From contig CAVVPY010000001.1 in NCBI GenBank assembly GCA_963750295.1, positions 1,984,001 to 2,048,000 on the forward strand: DNA of 64,000 nt. The letters are read 5' to 3'. This document shows, in pieces, positions 23,760 to 32,926 of the stretch. A program made the position numbers and the translations under genes. The notes under the pieces were generated by a model. It did no database searches and was not told the origin of the DNA. It was given only the letters and a program-made list of their open reading frames with translations. The DNA comes from CAVVPY01 sp963750295. GTDB taxonomy: Bacteria; Actinomycetota; Actinomycetes; Mycobacteriales; Jatrophihabitantaceae. Every line of letters begins with the position of its first letter. The first letter of the stretch is position 1.

Positions 23760-24704
23760 TCAGTAGCGCCCGCCGACGACCTGGTCGGCGAGCGGGTCGA
23801 GTTCGGCCAGGTCGTCGGCGGTGAGCGCCACGTCCACCGCCCCGACGTTCTGCTCCAGCCAGCGGACCCGCTTCGTGCCGGGAATCGGCACGACCGGCAC
23901 GCCGAGGTGCTCGCTGCGGCCGTGGACCCAGGCCAGCGCGACCTGGGCGGGCGCGACACCGTGGCGCGCGGCGACCGCAGCGACGGCGTCGGCGATGGCC
24001 CGGTTCGCGTCGCCGGCGAATCGAGGGTTACGCGCGCGGAAGTCGCCGGCACCGAGTGCGGACGGGTCGACGGTCCCGGTCAGGAAGCCGCGACCGAGCG
24101 GGGAGAACGGCACGAGCGCGACGCCGAGTTCGCGCAGCGCCGCCAGCACCGTCGTCTCGGGATCGCGCGTCCACAGCGAGTACTCGCTCTGCACCGCGGC
24201 GATCGGATGGACGGCGTGCGCGCGTCGCAGCAGGTCGTCGTCCACCTCCGACAGGCCAAGCTCGCGCACCTTGCCGGCCTGCACGAGTTCGGCCATCGCA
24301 CCGAGCGTCTCTTCGATCTCGACGTTGCGGGGCGGGCGGTGCAGGTAGTACAGGTCGAGGTGATCGACGCCGAGGCGCAGCAGGGAGTGCTCGCACATCG
24401 TGCGGACGTAGGCCGCGTCACCGCGGACGTTCCAGTCGCCCGGCTTCCCGTCCAGATCGAGCCCGAACTTGGTCGCGAGCTGCACCTGGTCGCGCCGGTC
24501 GTGGATCGCCCGGCCGACGAGGACCTCGTTGTGGCCGGCGCCGTAGACGTTGGCGGTGTCGAGCAGGCTCACACCCAGTTCAAGGGCGCGGTGGACGGTC
24601 GCGATCGACTCGTCCCAGTTGGTGCTGCCGTAGCTCTGGCTCATCCCCATGCAGCCGAGACCTTGCGCCGAAACTGTCAGCCCGCCGAGATCAACTGTGT
24701 CCAT
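23760..24704 (-). CDS. Aldo/keto reductase
   Basis: A 314-residue TIM-barrel NADPH oxidoreductase: GLGCMGMSQSYG, LLDTANVYGAGHNEVLVGRA (catalytic Asp and Tyr), ATKFG (Lys), LDLYYLHRPP (His), and IPGTKRVRWLEQNV for the cofactor phosphate. The start MDTVDLGGLTVSAQGLG is typical. The physiological substrate is unknown. It is convergent with aceE. Confidence 0.9.
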   Translation of the reverse strand: MDTVDLGGLTVSAQGLGCMGMSQSYGSTNWDESIATVHRALELGVSLLDTANVYGAGHNEVLVGRAIHDRRDQVQLATKFGLDLDGKPGDWNVRGDAAYVRTMCEHSLLRLGVDHLDLYYLHRPPRNVEIEETLGAMAELVQAGKVRELGLSEVDDDLLRRAHAVHPIAAVQSEYSLWTRDPETTVLAALRELGVALVPFSPLGRGFLTGTVDPSALGAGDFRARNPRFAGDANRAIADAVAAVAARHGVAPAQVALAWVHGRSEHLGVPVVPIPGTKRVRWLEQNVGAVDVALTADDLAELDPLADQVVGGRY

Positions 24705-24749
24705 GCACTCGACCCTACGACCAGCGCGGGCCCCGCCCGGGGCGGCAGC

Positions 24750-25334
24750 TCACTGGAGCAGCCAGGTCAGCAGCGTGCCGGTACCGACCGGCGTCTCGTC
24801 GACCTCGCCCGCGTCGCCCGGGCCGAGGACGATCCCGCCACAGCGCCACTGACCGCTGACCACGATCACGAAGCCCGGCATCGCGACCGGGCCCAACTCC
24901 AGGCGCGCCGTGCCGAGCTGTGCGGGCAGCTCAGCCAGGCGAGTCGACGGCGTGCTGTTCGCGCTCATGACTGTCATCTGCAGCAGACGCAGCGGGTGGG
25001 TGCCCGACGGGTTGTCCTCGATGTGCCGCACTCCCTCGCCCGCGCGCTGGACCAGCACCTGACCCGGCTCGACCAGCAGGCCGGCGCGCCGACCCCCGGC
25101 AGCCGCACCTGCTCGGTGCCGCAGCGTCCCGCTGAGCACCCAGCTGACGATGTCCACGCGGCGGTGCGCGTGCTCGGCGAAGCCCGCTCCGGGTGCGAGC
25201 AGGTGTTCGTCGACGCCGATCAGCGGGCCGACGCCGAGCCGGGCTGGGTCGTAGTGCGGGCCGGCCGAGAAGACGTGCCACGACTCGATCCCGGGCTGCG
25301 ACCAGCGGAACCGCTCCCCGGCACGGACGATCAC
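24750..25334 (-). CDS. Pirin-like bicupin
   Basis: A 194-residue protein with a pirin-type N-terminal cupin: HVFSAGPHYDPAR, GPLIGVDEHLLAPGAGFAEH then AHRRVDIVSWVLSGTLRHR, which supplies the metal-binding His residues. It is shorter than classical pirins (about 230-290 residues), and the second cupin is reduced. GTG 25334 overlaps the stop of the PHP gene (GTGA), so the two are translated together. Its role is unknown; some pirins are quercetinases. Confidence 0.75.
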   Translation of the reverse strand: MIVRAGERFRWSQPGIESWHVFSAGPHYDPARLGVGPLIGVDEHLLAPGAGFAEHAHRRVDIVSWVLSGTLRHRAGAAAGGRRAGLLVEPGQVLVQRAGEGVRHIEDNPSGTHPLRLLQMTVMSANSTPSTRLAELPAQLGTARLELGPVAMPGFVIVVSGQWRCGGIVLGPGDAGEVDETPVGTGTLLTWLLQ

Positions 25335-26398
25335 GGGCGCGCGTCGTGGTCCGCGGTCCAGGCGAGCAGCTCGTCCATGGCCCAGCTGTTGACGATCGAC
25401 GCGACCGGCACGTCGCAGTCGACGGCGCGCGCGCACCCGTTCACCTGCCAGTCCAGCTGTCCGGGGGCGTGCGCGTCGGTGTCGATCGAGACCAGGCAAC
25501 CCGTCTCGACCACCACCGACAGCAGCCGGCGGGGCGGGTCCAACCGCTCGGGACGCGAGTTGATCTCGACCGCCACGCCGAAGCGCTCGCAGGCGGCGAA
25601 GACGATCTCGGCGTCGAACTCGGACTCGGGACGGGTGTTGCGGCCGTCGCGGCCGCGCACCATCCGGCCCGTGCAGTGTCCGAGCACGTCGGTGTGCGGG
25701 TTCGAGATGGCTGCGACCATCCGCGGCGTCATCTGTGCCGACGGCATCCGCAGCTTCGAGTGCACGCTCGCGACCACCAGATCCAGCCGGGCCAGCAGCG
25801 ACGGTTTCTGGTCGAGCGTGCCGTCGTCGAGGATGTCGACCTCGATCCCGGTCAGCAGGCGGAACTCGCGGGCATCGCCGGCCGCGGCCTCGGCGGCGAA
25901 GGCCTCGTTGAGTTCGGCCACGACGTCCAGCTGCCGCTCCAGCCGATCGGCCGACAGCCCGTTGGCCACGCTCAGACGCGGCGAGTGATCGGTCAGCACG
26001 CAGTAGTCGTGGCCGAGGTCGCGCGCCGTCAGTGCCATCTCGCGGATCGGCGAGCCGCCGTCGGACCAGTCCGAGTGGGTGTGGCAGTCACCGCGTAGCG
26101 CGGCCCGCAGCCGCGCCGTCGCCTCGGCGACCGGCGGGGGTTCATCGGCCAGCAGCTTGGCCAGGTAGGCCGGCATCTCATCGCGCAGCGACTCGGCGAT
26201 CACGCCGGCCGTGCTCTTCCCGATGCCGGAAAGCTCGGTCAGGGTGCCTGCCCTTGCGCGGGCGGCGAGCTCACCGGCAGGCAGTTCCTCGGCGATCGCC
26301 GCCGCGGTGCGGAACGCCTTCACCCGGAAGCTCGGCTGCAGCGTGCGCTCGAGCAGGAACGCGATGCGCCGCAGGTCGGCGGTGGGGTCGCGACTCAC
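25331..26398 (-). CDS. PHP-domain protein with helix-hairpin-helix (PolX C-terminal-like)
   Basis: A 355-residue protein. The N-terminal part has a DNA-binding hairpin (LSGIGKSTAGVI, near residue 54); from about residue 99 comes a PHP phosphoesterase: GDCHTHSDWSDGG, YCVLTDHSPRLSVANG, LTGIEVDIL, VVASVHSKLRM, ISNPHTDVLGH, EINSRP, SIDTDAH, the full set of metal ligands. It resembles PolX without the polymerase domain. GTG 26398 is chosen: TAGCGT lies seven bases upstream, a leaderless promoter. It is coupled to the pirin-like gene. Confidence 0.85.
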   Translation of the reverse strand: MSRDPTADLRRIAFLLERTLQPSFRVKAFRTAAAIAEELPAGELAARARAGTLTELSGIGKSTAGVIAESLRDEMPAYLAKLLADEPPPVAEATARLRAALRGDCHTHSDWSDGGSPIREMALTARDLGHDYCVLTDHSPRLSVANGLSADRLERQLDVVAELNEAFAAEAAAGDAREFRLLTGIEVDILDDGTLDQKPSLLARLDLVVASVHSKLRMPSAQMTPRMVAAISNPHTDVLGHCTGRMVRGRDGRNTRPESEFDAEIVFAACERFGVAVEINSRPERLDPPRRLLSVVVETGCLVSIDTDAHAPGQLDWQVNGCARAVDCDVPVASIVNSWAMDELLAWTADHDARP

Positions 26399-26405
26399 GC
26401 CGATG

Positions 26406-26411
26406 ACGCTA
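26406..26411 (-). promoter_or_regulatory. Leaderless -10 element of the PHP gene
   Basis: TAGCGT on the minus strand, seven bases, then GTG 26398. Confidence 0.45.
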
Positions 26412-26464
26412 CCGATGCCGCTACCCGGGCGAGCGTCGATGGGGGACGTGGCAGGCTTCGTGGC

Positions 26465-27628
26465 GTGCGGGCGGGGTTGCGGGCCGAGACGATCCGGCGC
26501 ATCGAGCAGGCGACCGGACGCCTGGCCACCCTGAGCGTCGCGCGGATGGACGAGCAGCTGCCGTGGTTCCGGCAGCTGCCGGCTGTCCAGCGCTCGTGGG
26601 TGACGCTGGTGGCGCAAGCCGGCCTGCAGTCCTATGTCGAGTGGTTGCGCCAACCCGACGACGTGCTGCGGGTGACCGGTGAGGTCTTCGCCGCCGCCCC
26701 GCGCCGCATGGCACGCTCGTTGACCCTGCAGCAGACCGTCGAGCTGGTCCGGCAGACGATCGCGGTCGCCGAGCAGAACCTGCCCCTGCTCGCCGGCCCC
26801 GAGGACGAGGACGCGGCACGCGAGGAACTGCTCCGTTTCAGCCGCGAGGTCGCCTTCGCCGCCGCCCGGGTGTACGCGATCGCCGCCGAGAGCAGAGGCT
26901 CCTGGGACGAGCGGCTCGAGACGCTGGTCATCGACCGGCTGGTGAGCGGGATCGAGGTCGGCGAGGCGCTGCCGAGCCAGCTCGCCGCACTCGGGTGGGA
27001 GTCGTCCGGCCCGTACGCGAGCGTGGTCGGCAGCGCGCCCACCGATGCGGTGGAGGAGGTACTGCGCCAGGTCCACGACATCACCGCCCAGCTCGGGCTC
27101 GATGCGATGGCGGGGGTGCACGGTTCGCGGCTGGTCGTCCTGGTCGGCGGCACCACCGATCTCGCCGCGACGGCCGCAGCGCTGCTGCCCGCCTTCGGCG
27201 ATGGGCCGGTGGTGGTCGGCCCGGCCACCTCTGATGCCGCCCAGGCGCCCGCGGTGACCCAGGCGGCGCTGTCCGGACTGCGGGCCGCTCCCGGCTGGCG
27301 GGGCGCGCCACGGCCGGTGTCGGCCGACGACCTGCTGCCCGAGCGCGCCCTGCTGGGCGAGGCGGACGCTCGGGCGTTGCTGATCGAGACCGTGTACCAG
27401 CCGCTGGTCGGCGCGGGCGACGTCCTGCTCGACACCGTCGCCTGCTTCCTCGACGCCGGAGGTGCCCTCGAGTCGACCGCCCGGACGCTGTTCGTGCACG
27501 TGAACACGGTGCGCTCGCGGCTGCGCCGGGTCGCGGAGGTCAGCGGTCAGGTGCCGACCGACGGGCGCGGAGCCTTCACGCTGCGTACCGCGATTGCGCT
27601 CGCCAGCTTGACCGAAAGCTCTGATTGA
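26465..27628 (+). CDS. fasR: PucR-type regulator of fatty-acid synthesis
   Basis: A 387-residue protein with an N-terminal helical region (RRIEQATGRLATLSVARMDE, LPWFRQLP), a GGDEF-like middle and a C-terminal PucR helix-turn-helix: ESTARTLFVHVNTVRSRLRR (about residues 340-360). Position and sequence match Streptomyces FasR (SCO2386) and mycobacterial Rv2242, which lie directly before fabD; FasR activates the fab operon in Streptomyces. The start is GTG 26465. It lies 126 bases upstream of fabD in the same direction. Confidence 0.9.
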   Translation: MRAGLRAETIRRIEQATGRLATLSVARMDEQLPWFRQLPAVQRSWVTLVAQAGLQSYVEWLRQPDDVLRVTGEVFAAAPRRMARSLTLQQTVELVRQTIAVAEQNLPLLAGPEDEDAAREELLRFSREVAFAAARVYAIAAESRGSWDERLETLVIDRLVSGIEVGEALPSQLAALGWESSGPYASVVGSAPTDAVEEVLRQVHDITAQLGLDAMAGVHGSRLVVLVGGTTDLAATAAALLPAFGDGPVVVGPATSDAAQAPAVTQAALSGLRAAPGWRGAPRPVSADDLLPERALLGEADARALLIETVYQPLVGAGDVLLDTVACFLDAGGALESTARTLFVHVNTVRSRLRRVAEVSGQVPTDGRGAFTLRTAIALASLTESSD

Positions 27629-27633
27629 ACAGC

Positions 27634-27699
27634 GATACCTACTGCCTAGGAGGTGAAATATCCAATGTAATAGCGGTGTCACTGTGGGATACCTACAGT
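27634..27699 (+). promoter_or_regulatory. fabD: fab operon promoter region with repeats
   Basis: GATACCTAC occurs twice (27634-27642 and 27688-27696). The second lies inside a dyad ACTGT-N9-ACAGT (27681-27699). A perfect Shine-Dalgarno sequence GGAGG at 27649 is followed 11 bases later by a start-stop pair ATG-TAA. The stretch is AT-richer than its surroundings. Sites for FasR are likely here but unproven. Confidence 0.45.
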
Positions 27700-27754
27700 C
27701 GGCCGGGACAAACTCTGTTCGTGTCGACCTCGCGATCACCGGGTCGCGACCGGG

Positions 27755-28939
27755 ATGGTGGACAGCGTGATAGCCGTATTCGCCCCGGGCCAGGGGTCGC
27801 AGACGCCGGGCATGCTTGCGCCCTGGCTGGAACTACCTGGTGTGGCCGAGGAACTCGCCGCGTTCTCGGAGGCCACCGGCCTGGACCTGGTCCGGCTCGG
27901 GACGAGCGCCGATGCCGACGAGATCAAGGACACCGCCGTCACCCAGCCCCTGATCGTGGCGCTCGGCGTACTCGTCGCGGCCCGGCTCGGGCTCGAGTCC
28001 GACGCCGAGCGGGTCGTCGCGGGACACAGCGTCGGCGAGCTCACGGCGGCCGCCGTAGCCGGCGCACTCTCAGCGCCCGAGGCCGTGGCCTTCGCAGCGC
28101 GTCGAGGAGCCGAGATGGCCGCCGCCTGCGCGCTCACCCCGACCGGCATGTCCGCGCTGCTCGGTGGCGACCCGGACGAGGTCGTGGCGGGAATCGAGGC
28201 CGCCGGGCTGACCGCCGCCAACCGCAACGGTGCCGGTCAGATCGTCGCCGCCGGTGCCCTCGAGGCGCTCGAGAAGCTTGCCGCCGCGCCACCGGCAGGC
28301 GCACGGGTGCGTCCGCTGGCCGTCGCCGGTGCGTTCCACACCCACTTCATGAGCCCCGCCGAGACCGCCCTCGGTGAGTACGTCGCCGCACTCACCCCGG
28401 CCGACCCGCGTCCGATCCTGCTGTCCAACGCCGACGGTTCGTCGGTGAGCACCGGCGCCGACCTCGTCGCGCGTCTGGTCCGCCAGGTCACGCTGCCGGT
28501 GCGCTGGGACCTGTGCCTGCGCACCTGCGCCGATCTGGGCATCGACGCCGCGATCGAGCTCGCACCCGCGGGGACGCTGACCGGTATCGCCAAGCGGGAA
28601 CTGCCCGGGGTGGAACTCGTCGCGGTGAAGACACCGGCCGATCTCGACAAGGCGCGCGCGGTGCTCGACAGCCATCCACAACACGGGCAGGGCGAGTACA
28701 CCCCCGAATTCCGTATCGTGGTGACACCGGCCAAGGGCGTGTTCACCAGGGCCGAGGAGGTCGACGAGGGCAGTGCGCTCGTGCCCGGCACCCTGCTCGG
28801 CTCGATCCGTACCAATCGCGAGGAGCACCAGATCGTGTCACCACAAGCGGGTGTGCTCACCGAATGGCTGCGCCACGACGGCGACATCGTCGCGGCGGGC
28901 CTGCCGGTCGTCCGCATCCAGAGCGGCGTGGACGGCTGA
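27755..28939 (+). CDS. fabD: Malonyl-CoA:ACP transacylase with C-terminal lipoyl-like extension
   Basis: A 394-residue protein. Residues 1-300 are FabD: FAPGQGSQTPG, GHSVGE with the nucleophilic Ser (near residue 91), the catalytic His in GAFHTHFM and the NADG region. Residues about 310-391 form a second module: RIVVTPAKGVFTRAEEVDEG, SALVPGTLLGSI, IVSPQAGVLTEWLRHDGDIV, which looks like a biotinyl/lipoyl fold; the hairpin reads TNREEHQ, without the modifiable Lys. FabD normally ends near residue 310. The stop overlaps fabH. The start is ATG 27755; GTG 27758 or 27770 is possible. Confidence 0.9.
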   Translation: MVDSVIAVFAPGQGSQTPGMLAPWLELPGVAEELAAFSEATGLDLVRLGTSADADEIKDTAVTQPLIVALGVLVAARLGLESDAERVVAGHSVGELTAAAVAGALSAPEAVAFAARRGAEMAAACALTPTGMSALLGGDPDEVVAGIEAAGLTAANRNGAGQIVAAGALEALEKLAAAPPAGARVRPLAVAGAFHTHFMSPAETALGEYVAALTPADPRPILLSNADGSSVSTGADLVARLVRQVTLPVRWDLCLRTCADLGIDAAIELAPAGTLTGIAKRELPGVELVAVKTPADLDKARAVLDSHPQHGQGEYTPEFRIVVTPAKGVFTRAEEVDEGSALVPGTLLGSIRTNREEHQIVSPQAGVLTEWLRHDGDIVAAGLPVVRIQSGVDG

Positions 28940-29898
28940 TGAACACCAGCACCGGACCGGCCGGCACCCGCATCCTCGGCCTCGGCCACTACCGGCCGGT
29001 CAACGTCGTCACCAACCACGACCTGATCGCGCTCGGCGTGGACACCGACGACGAATGGATCAAGTCGCGCGTCGGCATCGCCGAGCGACGCTGGGCCGAC
29101 CCGGGCGAGAGCGTCGTCGACATGGCCGAAGCAGCCGGCAGCAAGGCGCTGGCCAGCAGCGGGATCACCGCGTCCGACGTCGACTTCGTGCTCGTCGCGA
29201 CCTGCACGATGCCTGAGCCGATCCCGGCCGCGGCGCCCCAGCTCGCGTCCCGCCTCGGCATCGACGCCCCCGGCGCGTACGACATCAGCTCCGGCTGCTC
29301 GGGCTTCGTCTACGCCGTGGCCGCGGCGTCGGCCGCCGTCCAGACCGGCCAGGCGCGCAACGTCCTCATCGTCGCGTCCGAGCGGTTCTCGGGCTGGCTG
29401 GACCTCAACGACCGCTCCACCTGCATCATCCTCGCCGACGGTGCGGCCGCGGCCGTCGTCAGCGGCGCGGACGAGACGGCGATCGGGCCGATCGTCTGGG
29501 GCAGCGACGGCGAGCAGTTCGACAGCGTCGCGATCGACGCCGAGAGCCGGTTCTTCCGCCAGGAGGGCCAGGCCGTCTACCGGTGGGCCACCTCGCAGAT
29601 GGCTCCCGTCGCGCTCGAGGCGTGCCACCGGGCCGGCGTCGACGTGAGTGAGATCGCCGCGTTCGTCCCCCATCAGGCCAATCTGCGCATCATCGACGCG
29701 CTCGCGCGCCGGCTCGGCCTGGCCAACGCGGTGATCGCCCGCGACATCGTGACGTCCGGCAACACCTCGGCCGCCTCGATCCCGTTGGCGATGTCGCGCA
29801 TGGTCGAGGCCGGTGAGATCCCGTCCGGCGCACCGGTGCTGCTGCTCGGCTTCGGGTCCGGTCTGTCCTACGCCGCCCAGGTCGTCCTGTCCCCCTGA
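28939..29898 (+). CDS. fabH: 3-oxoacyl-ACP synthase III
   Basis: A 319-residue thiolase-fold enzyme that condenses acyl-CoA with malonyl-ACP to begin fatty-acid synthesis. The catalytic Cys lies in ISSGCSGFVYA (about residue 118), His in FVPHQANLRII and Asn in VTSGNTSAASI. The start overlaps the fabD stop by one base (TGATG). The length is standard. Actinobacterial FabH often prefers branched primers, which cannot be judged here. Confidence 0.95.
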   Translation: MNTSTGPAGTRILGLGHYRPVNVVTNHDLIALGVDTDDEWIKSRVGIAERRWADPGESVVDMAEAAGSKALASSGITASDVDFVLVATCTMPEPIPAAAPQLASRLGIDAPGAYDISSGCSGFVYAVAAASAAVQTGQARNVLIVASERFSGWLDLNDRSTCIILADGAAAAVVSGADETAIGPIVWGSDGEQFDSVAIDAESRFFRQEGQAVYRWATSQMAPVALEACHRAGVDVSEIAAFVPHQANLRIIDALARRLGLANAVIARDIVTSGNTSAASIPLAMSRMVEAGEIPSGAPVLLLGFGSGLSYAAQVVLSP

Positions 29899-29959
29899 CC
29901 GCCAGACCGCGTTCGTCCCGACCGGGACGGGCGTTCACCGATCGAAAGGAATCATTCCT

Positions 29960-30202
29960 GTGGCAAGTGCCGAGGAGATCCGCGCAGGTCTCGCCAGCAT
30001 TCTCGAAGAGGTTGCCGACGTCTCACCTGCAGACGTCACCGACGAGAAGAGCTTCGTCGACGACCTCGACGTCGACTCGCTGTCGATGGTCGAGGTGGCA
30101 ATGGCCGCCGAGGAGCAGTTCGGCGTGAAGATTCCCGACGACGAACTGCCGAAGCTCAAGACCGTCGGCGACGCCGTCAAGTACATCGCGAGCAACGCCT
30201 GA
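29960..30202 (+). CDS. acpP: Acyl carrier protein
   Basis: An 80-residue acidic four-helix protein. DDLDVDSLSMVEVAMAAEE holds the DSL motif with Ser40 as the phosphopantetheine site; GVKIPDDELPKLKTVGDAVKYI completes the fold, read in pieces. GTG 29960 follows GAAAGGA. It lies between fabH and fabF as in Streptomyces. Confidence 0.95.
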   Translation: MASAEEIRAGLASILEEVADVSPADVTDEKSFVDDLDVDSLSMVEVAMAAEEQFGVKIPDDELPKLKTVGDAVKYIASNA

Positions 30203-30269
30203 CCGAGCGGTTGGACGCCGCGCCCGGGTGCGAGCGCACGCGGACACCCGGGCGACACGAGGAGAGAGC

Positions 30270-31505
30270 ATGACTGCAGCGACCGGCGAGATCGTCGTGA
30301 CCGGGCTGGGCGCGACCACGCCGCTCGGCGGGGACGTGGCCAGCTTCTGGGGCGCCCTGCTGAAGGGCGAGTCCGGTGTCGTCGGGTTGGGCGAGGACTG
30401 GCCGGCCGAGCTGACCGTGCGCATCGCCGCGCCGATGGCGACCGACCCGGCCGAGGTGCTGTCGCGGGTCCAGGCCCGCCGCCTGGACCGCAGCGAGCAG
30501 GCCGCCATCGTGGCGGCCCGCGAGGCCTGGGCCGACGCGGGCTTCGAAGGCACCGCACGCGAAGCCGGGCTCGACCCGACCCGCGTCGCGGTGGTGATCG
30601 GCACCGGGATCGGTGGTGTCACCAGCCTGCTCGCCCAGTACGACCTGATGCGGGAGAAGGGGCCGGGACGGGTGTCCCCGCTGCTGATCCCGATGAACAT
30701 GCCCAACGGACCGGCCGCCTACGTCGGCCTGGAGGTCGGCGCGCAGGCCGGGGTGCACACCACGGTCAGCGCGTGCGCGTCCGGCGCCGAGGCGGTCGCG
30801 CACGGGCTCGACCTGCTTCACCTCGACCGTGCCGACGTCGTCGTCGTCGGCGGCACCGAGGCGTGCATCCACCCGCTGAACGTGGCCGGCTTCGCGCAGA
30901 TGCGCGCCATGTCGACCCGCAACGACGAGCCGCGGCGAGCGTCCCGGCCGTGGGACAAGGCCCGCGACGGCTTCGTCCTCGGCGAGGGTGCCGGTGTGCT
31001 CGTGCTCGAGCGCGCGGCGTCCGCGGCCGCGCGTGGCCGGACCCCGTACGCGGTGCTCGCCTCGGCAGCGATCACCTCCGACGCCTACGACATCGTGCAG
31101 CCCGACCGGTCGGGGCAGGTACGCGCGCTGCGGCTGCTTGTCGAGCGGTCCGGCCTGTCCTTCGACGACGTCGTGCACGTGAACGCACACGCGACCTCCA
31201 CCCCGGTCGGCGACATGGGCGAGGCAGGGGCGATCGCCGAGTTGTTCGGCGAGGACACCGTGGTCACCGCGACGAAGTCGATGACCGGGCACCTGCTCGG
31301 CGCGGCGGGCGCGATCGAGTCGGTGGCGACGGTGCTGTCGGTTCACAACGACATCGTCCCCCCGACGATCAACCTCGAGGACCCCGACGACGAGCTGCGG
31401 GTGGACGTCCCCCGCGAGGCGCGCGAGATGCGGGTACCGGTCGCCGTGAACGACTCGTTCGGCTTCGGCGGGCACAACGCGTCACTGTTGTTCCGAAAGG
31501 TCTAG
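30270..31505 (+). CDS. fabF: 3-oxoacyl-ACP synthase II
   Basis: A 411-residue elongating ketosynthase. The catalytic Cys lies in VSACASGAEA (about 169), with His in NAHATSTPVGD and GHLLGAAGAIE; GFGGHNASL is near the C-terminus. GGAGAGAG precedes the ATG. It is in the same operon as acpP, with 67 bases between. It corresponds to KasA/FabF. Confidence 0.95.
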   Translation: MTAATGEIVVTGLGATTPLGGDVASFWGALLKGESGVVGLGEDWPAELTVRIAAPMATDPAEVLSRVQARRLDRSEQAAIVAAREAWADAGFEGTAREAGLDPTRVAVVIGTGIGGVTSLLAQYDLMREKGPGRVSPLLIPMNMPNGPAAYVGLEVGAQAGVHTTVSACASGAEAVAHGLDLLHLDRADVVVVGGTEACIHPLNVAGFAQMRAMSTRNDEPRRASRPWDKARDGFVLGEGAGVLVLERAASAAARGRTPYAVLASAAITSDAYDIVQPDRSGQVRALRLLVERSGLSFDDVVHVNAHATSTPVGDMGEAGAIAELFGEDTVVTATKSMTGHLLGAAGAIESVATVLSVHNDIVPPTINLEDPDDELRVDVPREAREMRVPVAVNDSFGFGGHNASLLFRKV

Positions 31506-31507
31506 GC

Positions 31508-32917
31508 ATGACCGCAGTTGCCGTGTCCGGTGTCGAGATCGACCCGCGTGACCCGGAACTGCGGCTGGCGAAGCTGTTCGACGACGGCAGCGTGCAGACG
31601 CTGCACCCACGCGACTCGAGTGGTGTCGTCGCCGCGCGCGGACTCGTCAACGGCACGCCGACCATCGCCTACTGCACCGACGCGACGGTGATGGGCGGCG
31701 CCATGGGCACCGAGGGGTGCCGGCACATCGTCGACGCCATCGACGCGGCGGTCCGCGAGCGGATCCCGGTCATCGGCGTCTGGCACTCCGGCGGCGCGCG
31801 GCTGGCCGAAGGCGTCGACGCGTTGCAGGCGGTCGGGCTGGTGTTCCAGGCGATGATCCGCGCGTCCGGCCGCGTGCCCCAACTCTCGGTCGTGCTCGGC
31901 CCTGCTGCCGGCGGAGCTGCCTACGGACCCGCGCTCACCGACCTGGTGATCATGTCGACCGCGGGCCGGGTGTTCGTGACCGGCCCGGACGTCGTGCGGT
32001 CGGTGACCGGCGAGAGCGTGGACATGGAGTCCCTGGGTGGACCCGACACGCATGGCCGGCGCAGTGGCGTCGTGCACATCACCGCAGCCTCGGAGGACGA
32101 CGCGCTCGACTGTGCCCGCGCGGCCACCACGCTGTTGGCACAGCAGGGCAGCTTCGACCTCGAACGGGTCGGCCCCGACACCGACCTGTCCACGCTGCTG
32201 CCCGAGAACGTCAAGCGTGCCTACGACGTGCATCCGCTCATCGACGGCGTCCTCGACGACGCGAGTTTCCTGGAGATGCACGCGCGCTGGGCCCCGAACA
32301 TCGTCACCGGCCTGGGCCGGCTGACCGGGCGGACCGTCGGCGTGATCGCGAACAACCCGCTCCGCCTCGGCGGCTGCCTTGACTCACCGTCGGCCGAGAA
32401 GGCCGCGCGCTTCGTGCGGATGTGCGACGCGTTCGGCGTCCCGCTCGTCGTGCTCGTCGACGTCCCGGGTTACCTGCCCGGCGTCGGCCAGGAGTGGGAC
32501 GGCATCGTCCGGCGCGGCGCCAAACTGCTGCACGCGTTCGGTGAGGCCGTCGTGGCCCGGGTGACGCTGGTGACCCGCAAGAGCTACGGCGGTGCCTACA
32601 TCGCGATGAACTCTCGGGCCTTGGGCGCCGATCGGGTCTTCGCCTGGCCGGGCGCCGAGGTCGCGGTCATGGGCGCGTCCGCGGCGGTCGGCATCCTGCA
32701 CCGCAAGAAGCTCGCCGCGGCGCCACCCGGCGAACGGGAGGCGCTGCACGCGTCCTTGGCCGCGGAGCACGAGCGCATCGCCGGTGGGGTCACCCGGGCG
32801 ATCGAACTCGGCGTGGTGGACGAGCTGATCTCGCCGTCGCGCACACGCGCCGCGATCGCCGCTGCCCTGGCCGCGACACCGGCCGGCCGCGGAGCACACG
32901 GCAACATCCCCCTCTAG
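31508..32917 (+). CDS. accD: Acyl-CoA carboxylase carboxyltransferase (beta) subunit
   Basis: A 469-residue carboxyltransferase that moves CO2 from biotin to acetyl- or propionyl-CoA. Both crotonase-fold halves are present: GVWHSGGARLAEGVDALQAV, GPAAGGAAYGPAL, VTGPDVVRSVTGE, then DVPGYLPGVGQEWDGIVRRG, TRKSYGGAYIAMNSRALGAD and AVMGASAAVGI. Length and position at the end of the fab operon equal mycobacterial AccD6, which supplies malonyl-CoA. It starts two bases after the fabF stop. Confidence 0.9.
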   Translation: MTAVAVSGVEIDPRDPELRLAKLFDDGSVQTLHPRDSSGVVAARGLVNGTPTIAYCTDATVMGGAMGTEGCRHIVDAIDAAVRERIPVIGVWHSGGARLAEGVDALQAVGLVFQAMIRASGRVPQLSVVLGPAAGGAAYGPALTDLVIMSTAGRVFVTGPDVVRSVTGESVDMESLGGPDTHGRRSGVVHITAASEDDALDCARAATTLLAQQGSFDLERVGPDTDLSTLLPENVKRAYDVHPLIDGVLDDASFLEMHARWAPNIVTGLGRLTGRTVGVIANNPLRLGGCLDSPSAEKAARFVRMCDAFGVPLVVLVDVPGYLPGVGQEWDGIVRRGAKLLHAFGEAVVARVTLVTRKSYGGAYIAMNSRALGADRVFAWPGAEVAVMGASAAVGILHRKKLAAAPPGEREALHASLAAEHERIAGGVTRAIELGVVDELISPSRTRAAIAAALAATPAGRGAHGNIPL

Positions 32918-32926
32918 CCCCGGCGG

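Noticed and set aside
27625..28377. An open frame through the fasR-fabD gap into fabD
   Set aside because: It turns into Arg-rich shadow of fabD; only its first 30 codons look natural and they lie over promoter repeats.
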